This document shows, piece after piece, positions 1-7,801 of a stretch of DNA of 14,310 nt (its first letter is position 1; every line of letters begins with the position of its first letter). The DNA is from CAUUFM01 sp041844335 (lineage in GTDB: Bacteria; Bacillota; Clostridia; Lachnospirales; Lachnospiraceae). Position numbers and translations under genes: made by a program. The notes beneath the pieces were generated by a model. The model was given only the letters and a program-made list of their open reading frames with translations. It was not told the DNA's origin and did no database searches. The stretch lies in contig JBGZAX010000056.1 in assembly GCA_041844335.1 (NCBI GenBank), positions 1-14,310 of the forward strand, written 5' to 3'.

Positions 1-950
<950 letters not shown>

Positions 951-1134
951 AATATAATCCCACACTTCATCTAAAGTGTGTTTCTTACTCAGATCTTTCG
1001 CTGAACTTTTGTTCATCTTGCGTGTTATCCAAAAATTTTACTCTTTTGTTTAGTTTTTACTAAACTCTCAAAGGTTTCGTTTTTGTCTTAGTATTCAATT
1101 GTCAAGGTTTCTTGTCTCTTTCGACAACTTTTAC
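951..1134 (-). other. rRNA operon leader with hairpins and boxA-like site
   Basis: This is the transcribed leader between promoter P3 and mature 16S. It holds a perfect 7-bp hairpin GTTTAGT/ACTAAAC with a 4-nt loop (1048-1065), a hairpin CACACTT/AAGTGTG just upstream of 16S (961-980) and a small GAAC/GTTC hairpin (1003-1014). AACCTTTGAGAG (about 1065-1075, minus strand) resembles rrn boxA antitermination elements (core CTTTGA). A further TTGACA at 1100-1105 has no -10 at the right distance. Leader position and structures fit RNase processing and antitermination. The boxA call is tentative. Confidence 0.5.
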
Positions 1135-1163
1135 AGTCTATCACAACTTCATTCGTTTGTCAA
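1135..1163 (-). promoter_or_regulatory. rRNA promoter P3 (16S-proximal)
   Basis: On the minus strand, -35 TTGACA (1158-1163), a 17-bp spacer and -10 TAGACT (1135-1140) precede the 16S leader. The -35 is perfect. The -10 matches TATAAT at 4 of 6 and is identical to that of the next promoter upstream. Confidence 0.75.
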
Positions 1164-1231
1164 GACTTTTTTTAGCTTTTTTCAAAGCTTTTTTAACTCT
1201 TTTTTACTGCTTTATTTTTAACAGCTCAATT

Positions 1232-1260
1232 AGTCTAACACAGTACTTTTGATTTGTCAA
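1232..1260 (-). promoter_or_regulatory. rRNA promoter P2
   Basis: On the minus strand, TTGACA (1255-1260), a 17-bp spacer and TAGACT (1232-1237). It lies 97 bp upstream of P3, similar to the spacing of tandem rrn promoters in other Firmicutes. The upstream flank is A/T-rich and could serve as an UP element. Confidence 0.75.
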
Positions 1261-1307
1261 GTGCTTTTTTATTTTTTGTTTGCTGTGTTTTTTTAGACAG
1301 CTTGGTT

Positions 1308-1336
1308 ATGTTATCATCATTTGTCATAAATGTCAA
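1308..1336 (-). promoter_or_regulatory. rRNA promoter P1 (distal)
   Basis: On the minus strand, TTGACA (1331-1336), a 17-bp spacer and TAACAT (1308-1313), 76 bp upstream of P2. The same architecture as P2 and P3 supports a triple tandem promoter array for the rrn operon. Confidence 0.65.
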
Positions 1337-1590
1337 CTATTTTCTTACTGTAATTTTCACCTTATATCACTCGGAATAATTTTAAGTGCTGTTATTCTCG
1401 TGCTTAGTTATTGTAATCGGCATACTGACTGGCTTTTTGAAGGTATAATGACTGCTTCGAATTTGGAAGTTTTCGATAACATCAAGAATAGAAAGAACTT
1501 TCACTTTAAACGCAATACGATATGTTGGTCTCATTGTAACGATATGTTAGTCTAATTGTAAATCGTTCACTTTTTATTTATCTGGCATAT
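1337..1590. other. Gene-free divergent spacer
   Basis: About 250 bp between the distal rrn promoter and the tmcAL promoter. A 91-codon plus-strand frame (1280-1555) and a 50-codon minus-strand frame (1382-1534) cross it. Neither has a ribosome binding site or a recognisable protein, and the first overlaps rrn promoter P1, so I do not call them genes. The only notable structure is the 22-bp tandem duplication at 1517-1560. Confidence 0.6.
1517..1560. repeat. Two-copy 22-bp tandem repeat
   Basis: Two adjacent 22-bp units (1517-1538 and 1539-1560) match at 20 of 22 positions. Each starts ACGATATGTT and ends ATTGTA, and they differ only at the 11th and 16th bases of the unit. The second unit contains the small palindrome TTAG-T-CTAA. 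The repeat lies about 45 bp upstream of the tmcAL -10. A 22-bp period (about two helical turns) suits a tandem operator, but no regulator is recognised. A chance duplication is also possible. Confidence 0.7.
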
Positions 1591-1611
1591 TTATACGTTT
1601 TAATATATAAT
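1582..1611 (+). promoter_or_regulatory. Candidate tmcAL promoter
   Basis: A perfect -10 TATAAT (1606-1611) is paired with a weak -35 CTGGCA (1582-1587) at an 18-bp spacer. It would start transcription about 30 nt before the tmcAL start codon. The surroundings are so AT-rich that other -10-like sequences exist. A TTGACA at 1612-1617 has no matching -10 downstream. Confidence 0.45.
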
Positions 1612-1647
1612 ATTGACATCTTAGATATACAAAAAAAGGACAAACAT

Positions 1648-2796
1648 ATGAAAATTTGCGGACTTATAACCGAATACAATCCCTTTCATGAGGGTCACAA
1701 AATACACATTAATGCTGCGAAAAATATATCAGGTGCGAATTATTTGATATCTATAATGAGCGGCAACTTTGTGCAAAGAGGAGAAATAGCTGTTTTCGAT
1801 AAGTATGACAGAGCAAGAAAGGCTGTTTTATCGGGAGTCGATCTTGTGATAGAGCTGCCGGTGGTATTTGCAACCGCAAATGCCGGCATATTTGCCTATG
1901 GGGCTGTAAAAATTTTTGATGCTCTAAATATTGTGGACAGCATCTGCTTCGGAAGTAATCTTGACAACACGGACGTATTATACAAAATATCGGAGCTTAT
2001 TCAAAATGAAGATTTAATATACAAATCAAAGCTTAAGAAAGGTATGCGATCAGGGCTTTCTTATCCTGCCGCAAGAGAGAGAGCCATAGTTCACTCATTT
2101 AATTATAAAAAAATAGATTTGGATAAGAGTATTTTAAACGATGCCAATACCAATCTCGGTATCGAATATGTGACAGCCATAAATACTCTTGATTCAAAAA
2201 TAAAACCGTACACCTATAAAAGAAAAGAGGGATTTAGCGCCACCAATATAAGAAAAAGCCTTGTATCAGACAGCAAGTGTCGGGCATTAAGGCTTGATGA
2301 CCTCTCTGAAATGCTGCAATATCGTATGCTTAATGACTTTGATAATATTTATGGAATAAATGAGTTTCTATATAACAGAATAAAAAATAATCTCAAATCA
2401 TTTTGCAAAATAGAGCCCTTTGTGGATATTTTAAAAAACAAGTCTATAACCGAAAGCCATATAAAAAGAGCCTTAATTCATATTTTATTAAATATAAAAG
2501 ATGATGATATGAAAGATTTTATAAATCTTAAACCGAATTACATTAAGGTGTTGTGTTCAAATAATAGAGGCAGAGAGCTTTTGAGCCGAATCGGCAAAAA
2601 TTCGGATATAAATATAATTACCGGTTTGTCAAAAGCTGAAAAAATAACAGCACCAGTTCCTAAAAAAATGCTTGAAATAGACATAAAAGCCACACAAATA
2701 TACAACGCAACAGTCGCTCTTAAATACGGATACAAGAAAAACGAATACAGCGATTACAGAATATTTTATGAAGCGGATGATTTGTCCGATCAGTAA
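1648..2796 (+). CDS. tmcAL: tRNA(Met) cytidine acetate ligase (TmcAL/YlbM)
   Basis: An enzyme of the HIGH-type nucleotidyltransferase-like fold that activates acetate with ATP and acetylates C34 of elongator tRNA-Met (function known from Bacillus subtilis). The N-terminus GLITEYNPFHEGH (residues 5-17) carries the family's HxGH adenylation motif. It is followed by SGNFVQRGE (residues 38-46), LSYPAARERA (about 137-146), NTNLGIEY and GFSATNIRKSL, all typical of the family in order. The 382 residues compare with about 415 in B. subtilis. The start is fixed by AAAGGA (1635-1640) 7 nt upstream of the ATG. It is the only plus-strand gene here, divergent from rrn and convergent with the beta-helix gene. 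A CAT-anticodon tRNA, a possible substrate, is encoded at 10353-10426. Identification is firm; activity is inferred from family. Confidence 0.95.
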   Translation: MKICGLITEYNPFHEGHKIHINAAKNISGANYLISIMSGNFVQRGEIAVFDKYDRARKAVLSGVDLVIELPVVFATANAGIFAYGAVKIFDALNIVDSICFGSNLDNTDVLYKISELIQNEDLIYKSKLKKGMRSGLSYPAARERAIVHSFNYKKIDLDKSILNDANTNLGIEYVTAINTLDSKIKPYTYKRKEGFSATNIRKSLVSDSKCRALRLDDLSEMLQYRMLNDFDNIYGINEFLYNRIKNNLKSFCKIEPFVDILKNKSITESHIKRALIHILLNIKDDDMKDFINLKPNYIKVLCSNNRGRELLSRIGKNSDINIITGLSKAEKITAPVPKKMLEIDIKATQIYNATVALKYGYKKNEYSDYRIFYEADDLSDQ

Positions 2797-2833
2797 TCTT
2801 AGCGCTGTTATTGATAATACATAACTTAACGCA

Positions 2834-2909
2834 TTAATCAGGCACGTGACAAGCAATTCGTGCGGCGGACATAATGAACCTCCGTGAAAATTTGTTTGTC
2901 TCATGCCTG
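2834..2909 (-). other. Hairpin element enclosing an RBS and a 12-codon ORF
   Basis: In the convergent gap after tmcAL, 14-nt arms at 2839-2852 and 2896-2909 are complementary at 12 of 14 positions. Read as minus-strand RNA, one of the two differences becomes a G-U pair; read as plus-strand RNA, both are mismatches, so the minus strand folds better. An inner stem pairs CGGAGG (2879-2884) with CCGCCG (2863-2868) with one mismatch. The 10-nt loop contains an ATG 6 nt after the GGAGG. That ATG opens a 12-residue ORF (2834-2872), MSAARIACHVPD. A TATAAT lies just upstream (2929-2934) without a good -35. It could be a leader-peptide/regulatory RNA, a small RNA, a palindromic interspersed element or a poor terminator. 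I do not recognise it. Confidence 0.45.
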
Positions 2910-2936
2910 TTTGCATATAGCTGTTCATATTATACG

Positions 2937-3611
2937 TTATACGGTATCACACTTATCTATTATCTCATCTGCATTTTTATAAATGGAATCAGCCCTTATA
3001 TACCCTCTTACACTTGATAAAGGATAAATGTTGGTATTTCGTCCTATTACAGTTCCGGGATTTAGAACTGAATTACAGCCCACCTCCACATTGTCACCCA
3101 AAACGGCTCCGACCTTTTTCCTGCCCGTTTTTATTCTTTCAGCTCCATTTTTTATCACTACCTGAGTTTTGTCAGCCTTTACATTTGAGGTAATAGAGCC
3201 GGCTCCCATGTGCGATTTATAGCCCAAAACGGAATCTCCCACATAGTTATAATGCGGAACCTGAACCCTATCAAAAAGTACAGAGTTTTTAAGCTCACAG
3301 GAATTACCTAAGACGGCCTTCTTTCCGACAACTGCACCTCCTCTTATAAATGCTCCTACCCTTATCTCCGCCTCTTCGTCGATAATTGCGGGCGCATCTA
3401 TATGCACATTTTCATAAATTCTTGCACTCTTTGCCACCCAGACATTTTCCTTTATCTCATCAAATCTTGATTTATCCAATTTTGAGCCGAGCTCCTTTAT
3501 GATATCATTAAGCTTATTAAGGATCATAAATGGATATTCAAGATCTTCAAATACATAACCTACTATACTGTTTTCTAAAGATAACAGCTCTTTTGTACTC
3601 AATTCACTCAT
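2937..3611 (-). CDS. GlmU-like left-handed beta-helix acyltransferase
   Basis: A 224-residue protein built largely of hexapeptide repeats (from about residue 58: WVAKSARIYENVHIDAPAII and onward), the left-handed beta-helix of acyl-/acetyltransferases. The segment VPHYNYVGDSVLG followed by MGAGSITSN matches the acetyltransferase half of GlmU, including the histidine aligning with the catalytic His of E. coli GlmU (GHLTYLGD). The N-terminal uridyltransferase half is absent; about 55 helical residues take its place. The substrate is probably an amino sugar or sugar nucleotide, but this is inference. It starts 4 nt after the asd stop with only a weak ribosome binding site, so it is probably translationally coupled to asd. 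It could also be a DapH/LpxD-like enzyme, but the GlmU-type signature argues against that. Confidence 0.8.
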   Translation of the reverse strand: MSELSTKELLSLENSIVGYVFEDLEYPFMILNKLNDIIKELGSKLDKSRFDEIKENVWVAKSARIYENVHIDAPAIIDEEAEIRVGAFIRGGAVVGKKAVLGNSCELKNSVLFDRVQVPHYNYVGDSVLGYKSHMGAGSITSNVKADKTQVVIKNGAERIKTGRKKVGAVLGDNVEVGCNSVLNPGTVIGRNTNIYPLSSVRGYIRADSIYKNADEIIDKCDTV

Positions 3612-3615
3612 CAGT

Positions 3616-4701
3616 CTACTTCTTTTCTATATAGCCCTGTGCTTTTAAAAGCTCCGCACATAATATGGCACCGCCGGCAGCTCCTCTTACAGTGTTATGA
3701 GATAAGCCCACGAATTTATAGTCATAAATACTGTCATTTCTTAAACGCCCGATAGTGATACCCATTCCGTTTTCATAATCAACATCAGCCTTTACCTGCG
3801 GTCTGTTGTCTTCGGTATTATAGGCAATAAACTGTTTAGGTGCGAACGGCAGATTCAACCTTTGAGGCTCTCCCTTAAAATTAACCAGTGCATCTATCAG
3901 CTCCTCCCTGCTCACCTTTTTCTTAAATTTTACAAAAACAGCCGCAGTATGCCCATCAAGCACAGGAACTCTGATACACTGTGTGGTGATAACGGGACTT
4001 TCCGCCTTTACAATCTTGCCGTCAACAATCCTTCCGAAAAGCTTAAGCGGCTCCTGCTCCGACTTTTCCTCTTCTCCGCCTATGTAAGGAATAATATTTT
4101 CAATCATCTCCGGCCAGCTTTCAAAGGTCTTGCCCGCACCCGATATCGCCTGATATGTGGTCGCAACCACCTCTACAGGTTCAAAAGATTTCCAAGCCGC
4201 AAGTGCCGGTGCATAAGACTGTATGGAGCAGTTGGGCTTGACAGCCACAAAGCCTCTCTTTGTACCTAAACGCTTTTTCTGTGCCTCTATTATTTCAAAA
4301 TGCTCAGGATTTATTTCAGGAATCACCATAGGCACATCATCTGTCCATCTATGAGCACTGTTATTGGAAACAACCGGAGTTTCCGTTTTAGCATAGGCAT
4401 CTTCGATCGCTCTTATTTCTTCCTTTGTCATATCAACCGCAGAAAATAAAAAGTCCGCCTGCCCTGCTACCCTATCTATTTCTTCAACATTTAATACCGT
4501 CAAATTTTTAACATTGTCCGGCATAGGTTTTTTCATCTGCCATCTGCCGCTTACAGCCTCATCGTAGGTTTTACCCGCACTTCTATGTGAGGCTGCTAAA
4601 GCCGTCACCTCGAACCAAGGATGATTTTCAAGTAATGAAACAAATCTTTGCCCTACCATACCGGTAGCTCCCAAAACACCTACCTTTAATTTATCAGACA
4701 T
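3616..4701 (-). CDS. asd: Aspartate-semialdehyde dehydrogenase
   Basis: Catalyses NADPH-dependent reduction of L-aspartyl-4-phosphate to aspartate semialdehyde, the branch point to diaminopimelate/lysine, threonine and methionine. It has the N-terminal nucleotide-binding loop GATGMVGQRF (residues 11-20), SNNSAHRW (112-119), the catalytic cysteine Cys158 in VKPNCSIQS and the catalytic histidine His251 in PVLDGHTAAVF. The 361 residues and motif spacing place it in the archaeal/fungal-type Asd branch found in many Clostridia, not the enterobacterial type. The start is set by AGGAGG (4710-4715) 8 nt upstream of the ATG. It has its own promoter 74 bp downstream of murF and leads a two-gene unit with the beta-helix protein. 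No lysine riboswitch fits in the short leader. Confidence 0.96.
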   Translation of the reverse strand: MSDKLKVGVLGATGMVGQRFVSLLENHPWFEVTALAASHRSAGKTYDEAVSGRWQMKKPMPDNVKNLTVLNVEEIDRVAGQADFLFSAVDMTKEEIRAIEDAYAKTETPVVSNNSAHRWTDDVPMVIPEINPEHFEIIEAQKKRLGTKRGFVAVKPNCSIQSYAPALAAWKSFEPVEVVATTYQAISGAGKTFESWPEMIENIIPYIGGEEEKSEQEPLKLFGRIVDGKIVKAESPVITTQCIRVPVLDGHTAAVFVKFKKKVSREELIDALVNFKGEPQRLNLPFAPKQFIAYNTEDNRPQVKADVDYENGMGITIGRLRNDSIYDYKFVGLSHNTVRGAAGGAILCAELLKAQGYIEKK

Positions 4702-4728
4702 AACTCAAACCTCCTTTTTTAATTTATA

Positions 4729-4757
4729 ACTATACCACAATTATAAATTTTTATCCA
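4729..4757 (-). promoter_or_regulatory. asd promoter (extended -10)
   Basis: On the minus strand, -10 TATAGT (4729-4734) is preceded directly by TGG, giving an extended -10. A weak -35 TGGATA (4752-4757) sits at 17 bp. It falls in the 74-bp murF-asd gap, so asd can be expressed apart from the rnr-murF unit. Confidence 0.6.
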
Positions 4758-4775
4758 GCAAAAAATATGAATTAA

Positions 4776-6233
4776 TCAATCCGAATCAATAGCCTTATAT
4801 TTTGAAATTATCTTCTCCTTTATCAGCTTAAAGCTCATGGAATTCGATGCTTTCAACAAAACAATATCATTTTCTTCAATATAGGAATCTATAACATTCA
4901 TCAAATCGGACGTGTTTTCAAAGTATTTACACCAAATCCCTGATTTACTGACAGTCTCAAAGACATTTTTCATCTGCTTACCCACAAAAACAGCTCTTTT
5001 TATAGCAGTATGATTGACAATAAATTCTCCTACCTCCCTATGTAAAGTGCAGCTCGCTTCCCCAAGCTCCAGCATGGCTCCTATTACAGCAAGCTTTTTA
5101 CAGCTGTCACCTCTCATAGCGGATAGAGATTTTAATGCAGACATCATAGATTCCGGATTTGCATTATAGCAGTCGTCTATCAGCCTTATGTTCTTTTCAA
5201 GCATCTGCATATTAGCCCTGCCTGCCAAAACAGCGACATTTGAAAAGCTTTTGATTATCGTTTCAATGTCTATATCGCACATAAGCCCCACCAAAGCTCC
5301 TGCCATGGCATTATACACATTATGTTCTCCAATAAGACTGAGATTGACCTTATGTCTCCTGTTATTGTAAATCATTTCAAAGCTTGGAGATCCATTGTCA
5401 TTTATCACGACATTTTCCGAATAAATACACGCCTTATCTTTATTTAAAATCCCATAAAAGCTCGGCTTAATAAAAGCTATCTTATTATTTTCATCTGTCA
5501 CGGCTATATCTTGCAATGTCAGAAGCTTTTCATCATCAGCATTAAGGACTATTTTCCCGTCGGATGCCATATAATCAAGACCCTCCGTTTTAGCTCTTAA
5601 AACCCCGTCCCTATCTACAAGTTTTTCCAAATGACAATTACCTATATTTGTTATAACCATTATATCAGGTCTAACTATTTGAGCAAGCCTGCCCATTTCC
5701 AGGAAATCACTTATTCCCATTTCAACAACGGATATATTATGCCAGGGCTCTATGCCGAAAATGGTAAGAGGAACTCCTATCTCGTTATTATAATTTCCGA
5801 CAGTCTTGTGTACATTATATTTAGATGCCAAAATGGCAGCTACCATTTCCTTAGTGCCGGTTTTTCCGACACTTCCCGTTATTCCGACTATTTTTGTACC
5901 CACAATCTGTCTATAAAAACAAGCCACCTGTCTCAGCGCCAGGCAAACATCAGCTACCCTGATATAAAGACCGTTTATTTTGGAAATATCGGAAAATACG
6001 GTTTCCACACAAGCTTCGCCTATAGCACAGATCGCCTTACCCTCTTTTAACATCTCTTCAATAAAGTCGTGAGGATCGACTCTCTCTCCTTTTATAGCGA
6101 AAAACAAGGCATTTTTAAATAATTTTCTGCTATCGGTGTCAGCCTGTTTTATTTCTTTATTTAAGAAGCTTCTATCACCGAACAACGCCCCTCCTGTTAC
6201 CTTAAGCACATCATGAACATACAATCCTTTCAT
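4776..6233 (-). CDS. murF: UDP-N-acetylmuramoyl-tripeptide--D-alanyl-D-alanine ligase
   Basis: Adds the D-Ala-D-Ala dipeptide to the UDP-MurNAc-tripeptide in cytoplasmic peptidoglycan precursor synthesis. It has the MurF N-terminal motif DTDSRKLFKNALFFAIKGE (residues 32-50), an ATP-binding loop GITGSVGKTGTKEM (117-130), NYNNEIGVPLT, the central-domain segment AKTEG and the C-terminal DDCYNANPESM. Length (485) is normal. Two usually conserved positions differ: the P-loop reads GKTGTK where the family usually has GKTTTK or GKTSTK, and the GDMLELGE motif reads GAMLELGE. The core lysine and first threonine are kept, so I expect activity. The start ATG follows GAAAGGGAT. It begins 19 bp after ddl, whose product makes its dipeptide substrate, and is probably cotranscribed with it. 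Confidence 0.95.
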   Translation of the reverse strand: MKGLYVHDVLKVTGGALFGDRSFLNKEIKQADTDSRKLFKNALFFAIKGERVDPHDFIEEMLKEGKAICAIGEACVETVFSDISKINGLYIRVADVCLALRQVACFYRQIVGTKIVGITGSVGKTGTKEMVAAILASKYNVHKTVGNYNNEIGVPLTIFGIEPWHNISVVEMGISDFLEMGRLAQIVRPDIMVITNIGNCHLEKLVDRDGVLRAKTEGLDYMASDGKIVLNADDEKLLTLQDIAVTDENNKIAFIKPSFYGILNKDKACIYSENVVINDNGSPSFEMIYNNRRHKVNLSLIGEHNVYNAMAGALVGLMCDIDIETIIKSFSNVAVLAGRANMQMLEKNIRLIDDCYNANPESMMSALKSLSAMRGDSCKKLAVIGAMLELGEASCTLHREVGEFIVNHTAIKRAVFVGKQMKNVFETVSKSGIWCKYFENTSDLMNVIDSYIEENDIVLLKASNSMSFKLIKEKIISKYKAIDSD

Positions 6234-6252
6234 AATAAATCCCTTTCGGCAA

Positions 6253-7287
6253 CTAAGCGTATTTTTTAAGCGACAGTTCTATTATTTTATATACCAGATC
6301 ATAATAGCTCAGTCCTACAGCCATAGCCTCCTGAGGAAGTAAAGATATGGGAGTCATTCCCGGCAGAGAATTATTTTCAAGGCAATAAATATTTTCCGAC
6401 TCATCTACCAAAAAATCAAATCTTGAATAAACACGGCTGCCTAAAGCCTTAGATGCTCTAATTGCCATATCCTGCATTTTTTTGGACAACTCATCTGAAA
6501 TATCCGCAGGACAGGTTTCCTTTGCCATACCCTGCTGATACTTGCTTTTATAATCATAAAAGCCGGTGTCTGTCGCTATCTCTATGACAGGTAGAGCCTC
6601 ACCTCCAAGCATGCCTACGGCAAACTCCCTGCCCTTTATAAATTGCTCCACCACAAATTCGCTATCAAGAGCCAAGTCATTTTCCACCGCTAAGGCAAAC
6701 TCATCATCATCATTTACAATCGACACCCCTATGGAAGAACCGCCGCTTGCAACCTTGATAACACAAGGATAACCTATTTTACTCGATTTAAAAAGCTTTT
6801 TATCTTCACTGTTAAAAGAATAACCTTTTGTTATATTTATATTATTCATTTTAAAAATAGATCTGCTGACCGTCTTATTCATAGACAAGGTGCAGCTTAA
6901 ATAATCGGAGCCTGTATATTTTATATTGTGCAGGTCGAAGCATGCCTGCAATTTCCCGTTTTCTCCGTTTTCTCCGTGAAGAGCTATAAAAACAATATCC
7001 GCAAGCTTACATATTTCCAATACATTTTTGCCGAAATATTCCCCACGGCTTTTTAAGTTGTTTAAAAAAGCCATATCTGTAGGCTTATCGGAGATAGTAA
7101 CCACACTGATATCACTACACTCAGAAAACATGACTTCCTTTTCCAGCGTCACATCATAGTCGAACGCCGGATCTATTAATATAGCTCTGTGTCCGTTTTC
7201 ATTTAAAGTTCTGCACACTCTGTTACCCGTGGATAGGGAAACTTCTCTCTCCGTGCTTATTCCACCTGTTATAACTACTATATCCAT
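6253..7287 (-). CDS. ddl: D-alanine--D-alanine ligase
   Basis: An ATP-grasp enzyme that joins two D-alanines for the peptidoglycan stem peptide. Motifs in order: GGISTEREVSLSTG (residues 8-21), ALHGENGENGKLQ, the ATP-grasp lysine segment PCVIKVASGGSSIGV, EQFIKGREFAVG, the omega-loop DYKSKYQQG with a tyrosine typical of D-Ala-D-Ala rather than D-Ala-D-Lac ligases, SRFDF, and the metal-binding segment LENNSLPGMT near the C-terminus (more often EINTLPGMT). The 344 residues are normal. A strong AAAGGAGG lies upstream of the ATG, about 10 nt away. It sits 22 bp after smpB and 19 bp before murF in an apparent rnr-smpB-ddl-murF unit. Vancomycin-type specificity is unlikely from the loop, but this is inferred by motif only. 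Confidence 0.96.
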   Translation of the reverse strand: MDIVVITGGISTEREVSLSTGNRVCRTLNENGHRAILIDPAFDYDVTLEKEVMFSECSDISVVTISDKPTDMAFLNNLKSRGEYFGKNVLEICKLADIVFIALHGENGENGKLQACFDLHNIKYTGSDYLSCTLSMNKTVSRSIFKMNNINITKGYSFNSEDKKLFKSSKIGYPCVIKVASGGSSIGVSIVNDDDEFALAVENDLALDSEFVVEQFIKGREFAVGMLGGEALPVIEIATDTGFYDYKSKYQQGMAKETCPADISDELSKKMQDMAIRASKALGSRVYSRFDFLVDESENIYCLENNSLPGMTPISLLPQEAMAVGLSYYDLVYKIIELSLKKYA

Positions 7288-7309
7288 TTATAATGCTCCT
7301 CCTTTTATA

Positions 7310-7786
7310 TCAAAAACCTATCTGCCTGTTATTAAGCTTATGCTCTCTTTGAGCCTCTTTTTTCATATCTTTGGATGCCATATCATGCCTTTTATCATAG
7401 AGCTTTTTGCCCTTGGCAAGCCCTATTTCCACCTTTACCAGACTTTTTTTAAGGTATACCTTTAAAGGCACTATAGTATAACCCTCAATAGATGCTGCAC
7501 TTCTCAGCTTATTTATCTCATATTGATGCAACAATAATCTTCTGGTTCTTATCGGATCTTTATTAAAAATATTGCCCATTTCATAGGGTGTAATATTCAT
7601 TCTCTCTATATAAGCTCCGTCATTTTTTATATGTACGTATGCCTCCTTAATACTGCATTTCCCAAGTCTTATAGATTTAACCTCGGTTCCTGAAAGACTT
7701 ATCCCCGCCTCATAGGTATCCTCTATAAAATACTCGTGATATGCCTTTTTATTATTGCTGATAAGCTTTATACCGTTTTCGCTCAT
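7310..7786 (-). CDS. smpB: SsrA-binding protein SmpB
   Basis: Binds tmRNA and brings it to stalled ribosomes in trans-translation. The 158-residue protein has the family's beta-barrel motifs: NKKAYHEYFIEDTYEAGISL (residues 12-31), LSGTEVKSIRLG, the NITPYE segment, RRLLLHQYEINKL, and the basic C-terminal tail LAKGKKLYDKRHDMASKD, which reaches the decoding centre. Length is typical. AGGGTGA precedes the ATG, and the gene starts 15 bp after rnr, the classic rnr-smpB pairing seen in many Firmicutes, in which RNase R degrades tagged defective mRNAs. The partner RNA (ssrA), often nearby, is not in this window. Confidence 0.97.
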   Translation of the reverse strand: MSENGIKLISNNKKAYHEYFIEDTYEAGISLSGTEVKSIRLGKCSIKEAYVHIKNDGAYIERMNITPYEMGNIFNKDPIRTRRLLLHQYEINKLRSAASIEGYTIVPLKVYLKKSLVKVEIGLAKGKKLYDKRHDMASKDMKKEAQREHKLNNRQIGF

Positions 7787-7801
7787 TTAATCACCCTGCT
7801 T

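Noticed and set aside
1382..1534. 50-codon minus-strand frame MRPTYRIAFKVKVLS...
   Set aside because: No ribosome binding site and no recognisable family; I considered a transposase N-terminus, but there is no further support.
1280..1555. 91-codon plus-strand frame rich in Cys/Phe/Ile
   Set aside because: It overlaps rrn promoter P1 and the 22-bp repeats, has no ribosome binding site and resembles no protein; the composition is what AT-rich spacer gives by chance.
2629..2928. 99-codon minus-strand frame across the hairpin element into tmcAL
   Set aside because: Most of it is antisense to the well-supported tmcAL coding sequence, it lacks a ribosome binding site at its start, and its Phe/Cys-rich tail looks like an antisense artefact.
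4702..4775. Lysine riboswitch or T-box upstream of asd
   Set aside because: The leader is only 74 bp and mostly promoter; there is no room for either structure.
7787..7801. tmRNA (ssrA) next to smpB
   Set aside because: The flanking gaps are 15-22 bp, and no tmRNA-like sequence was found in other spacers.
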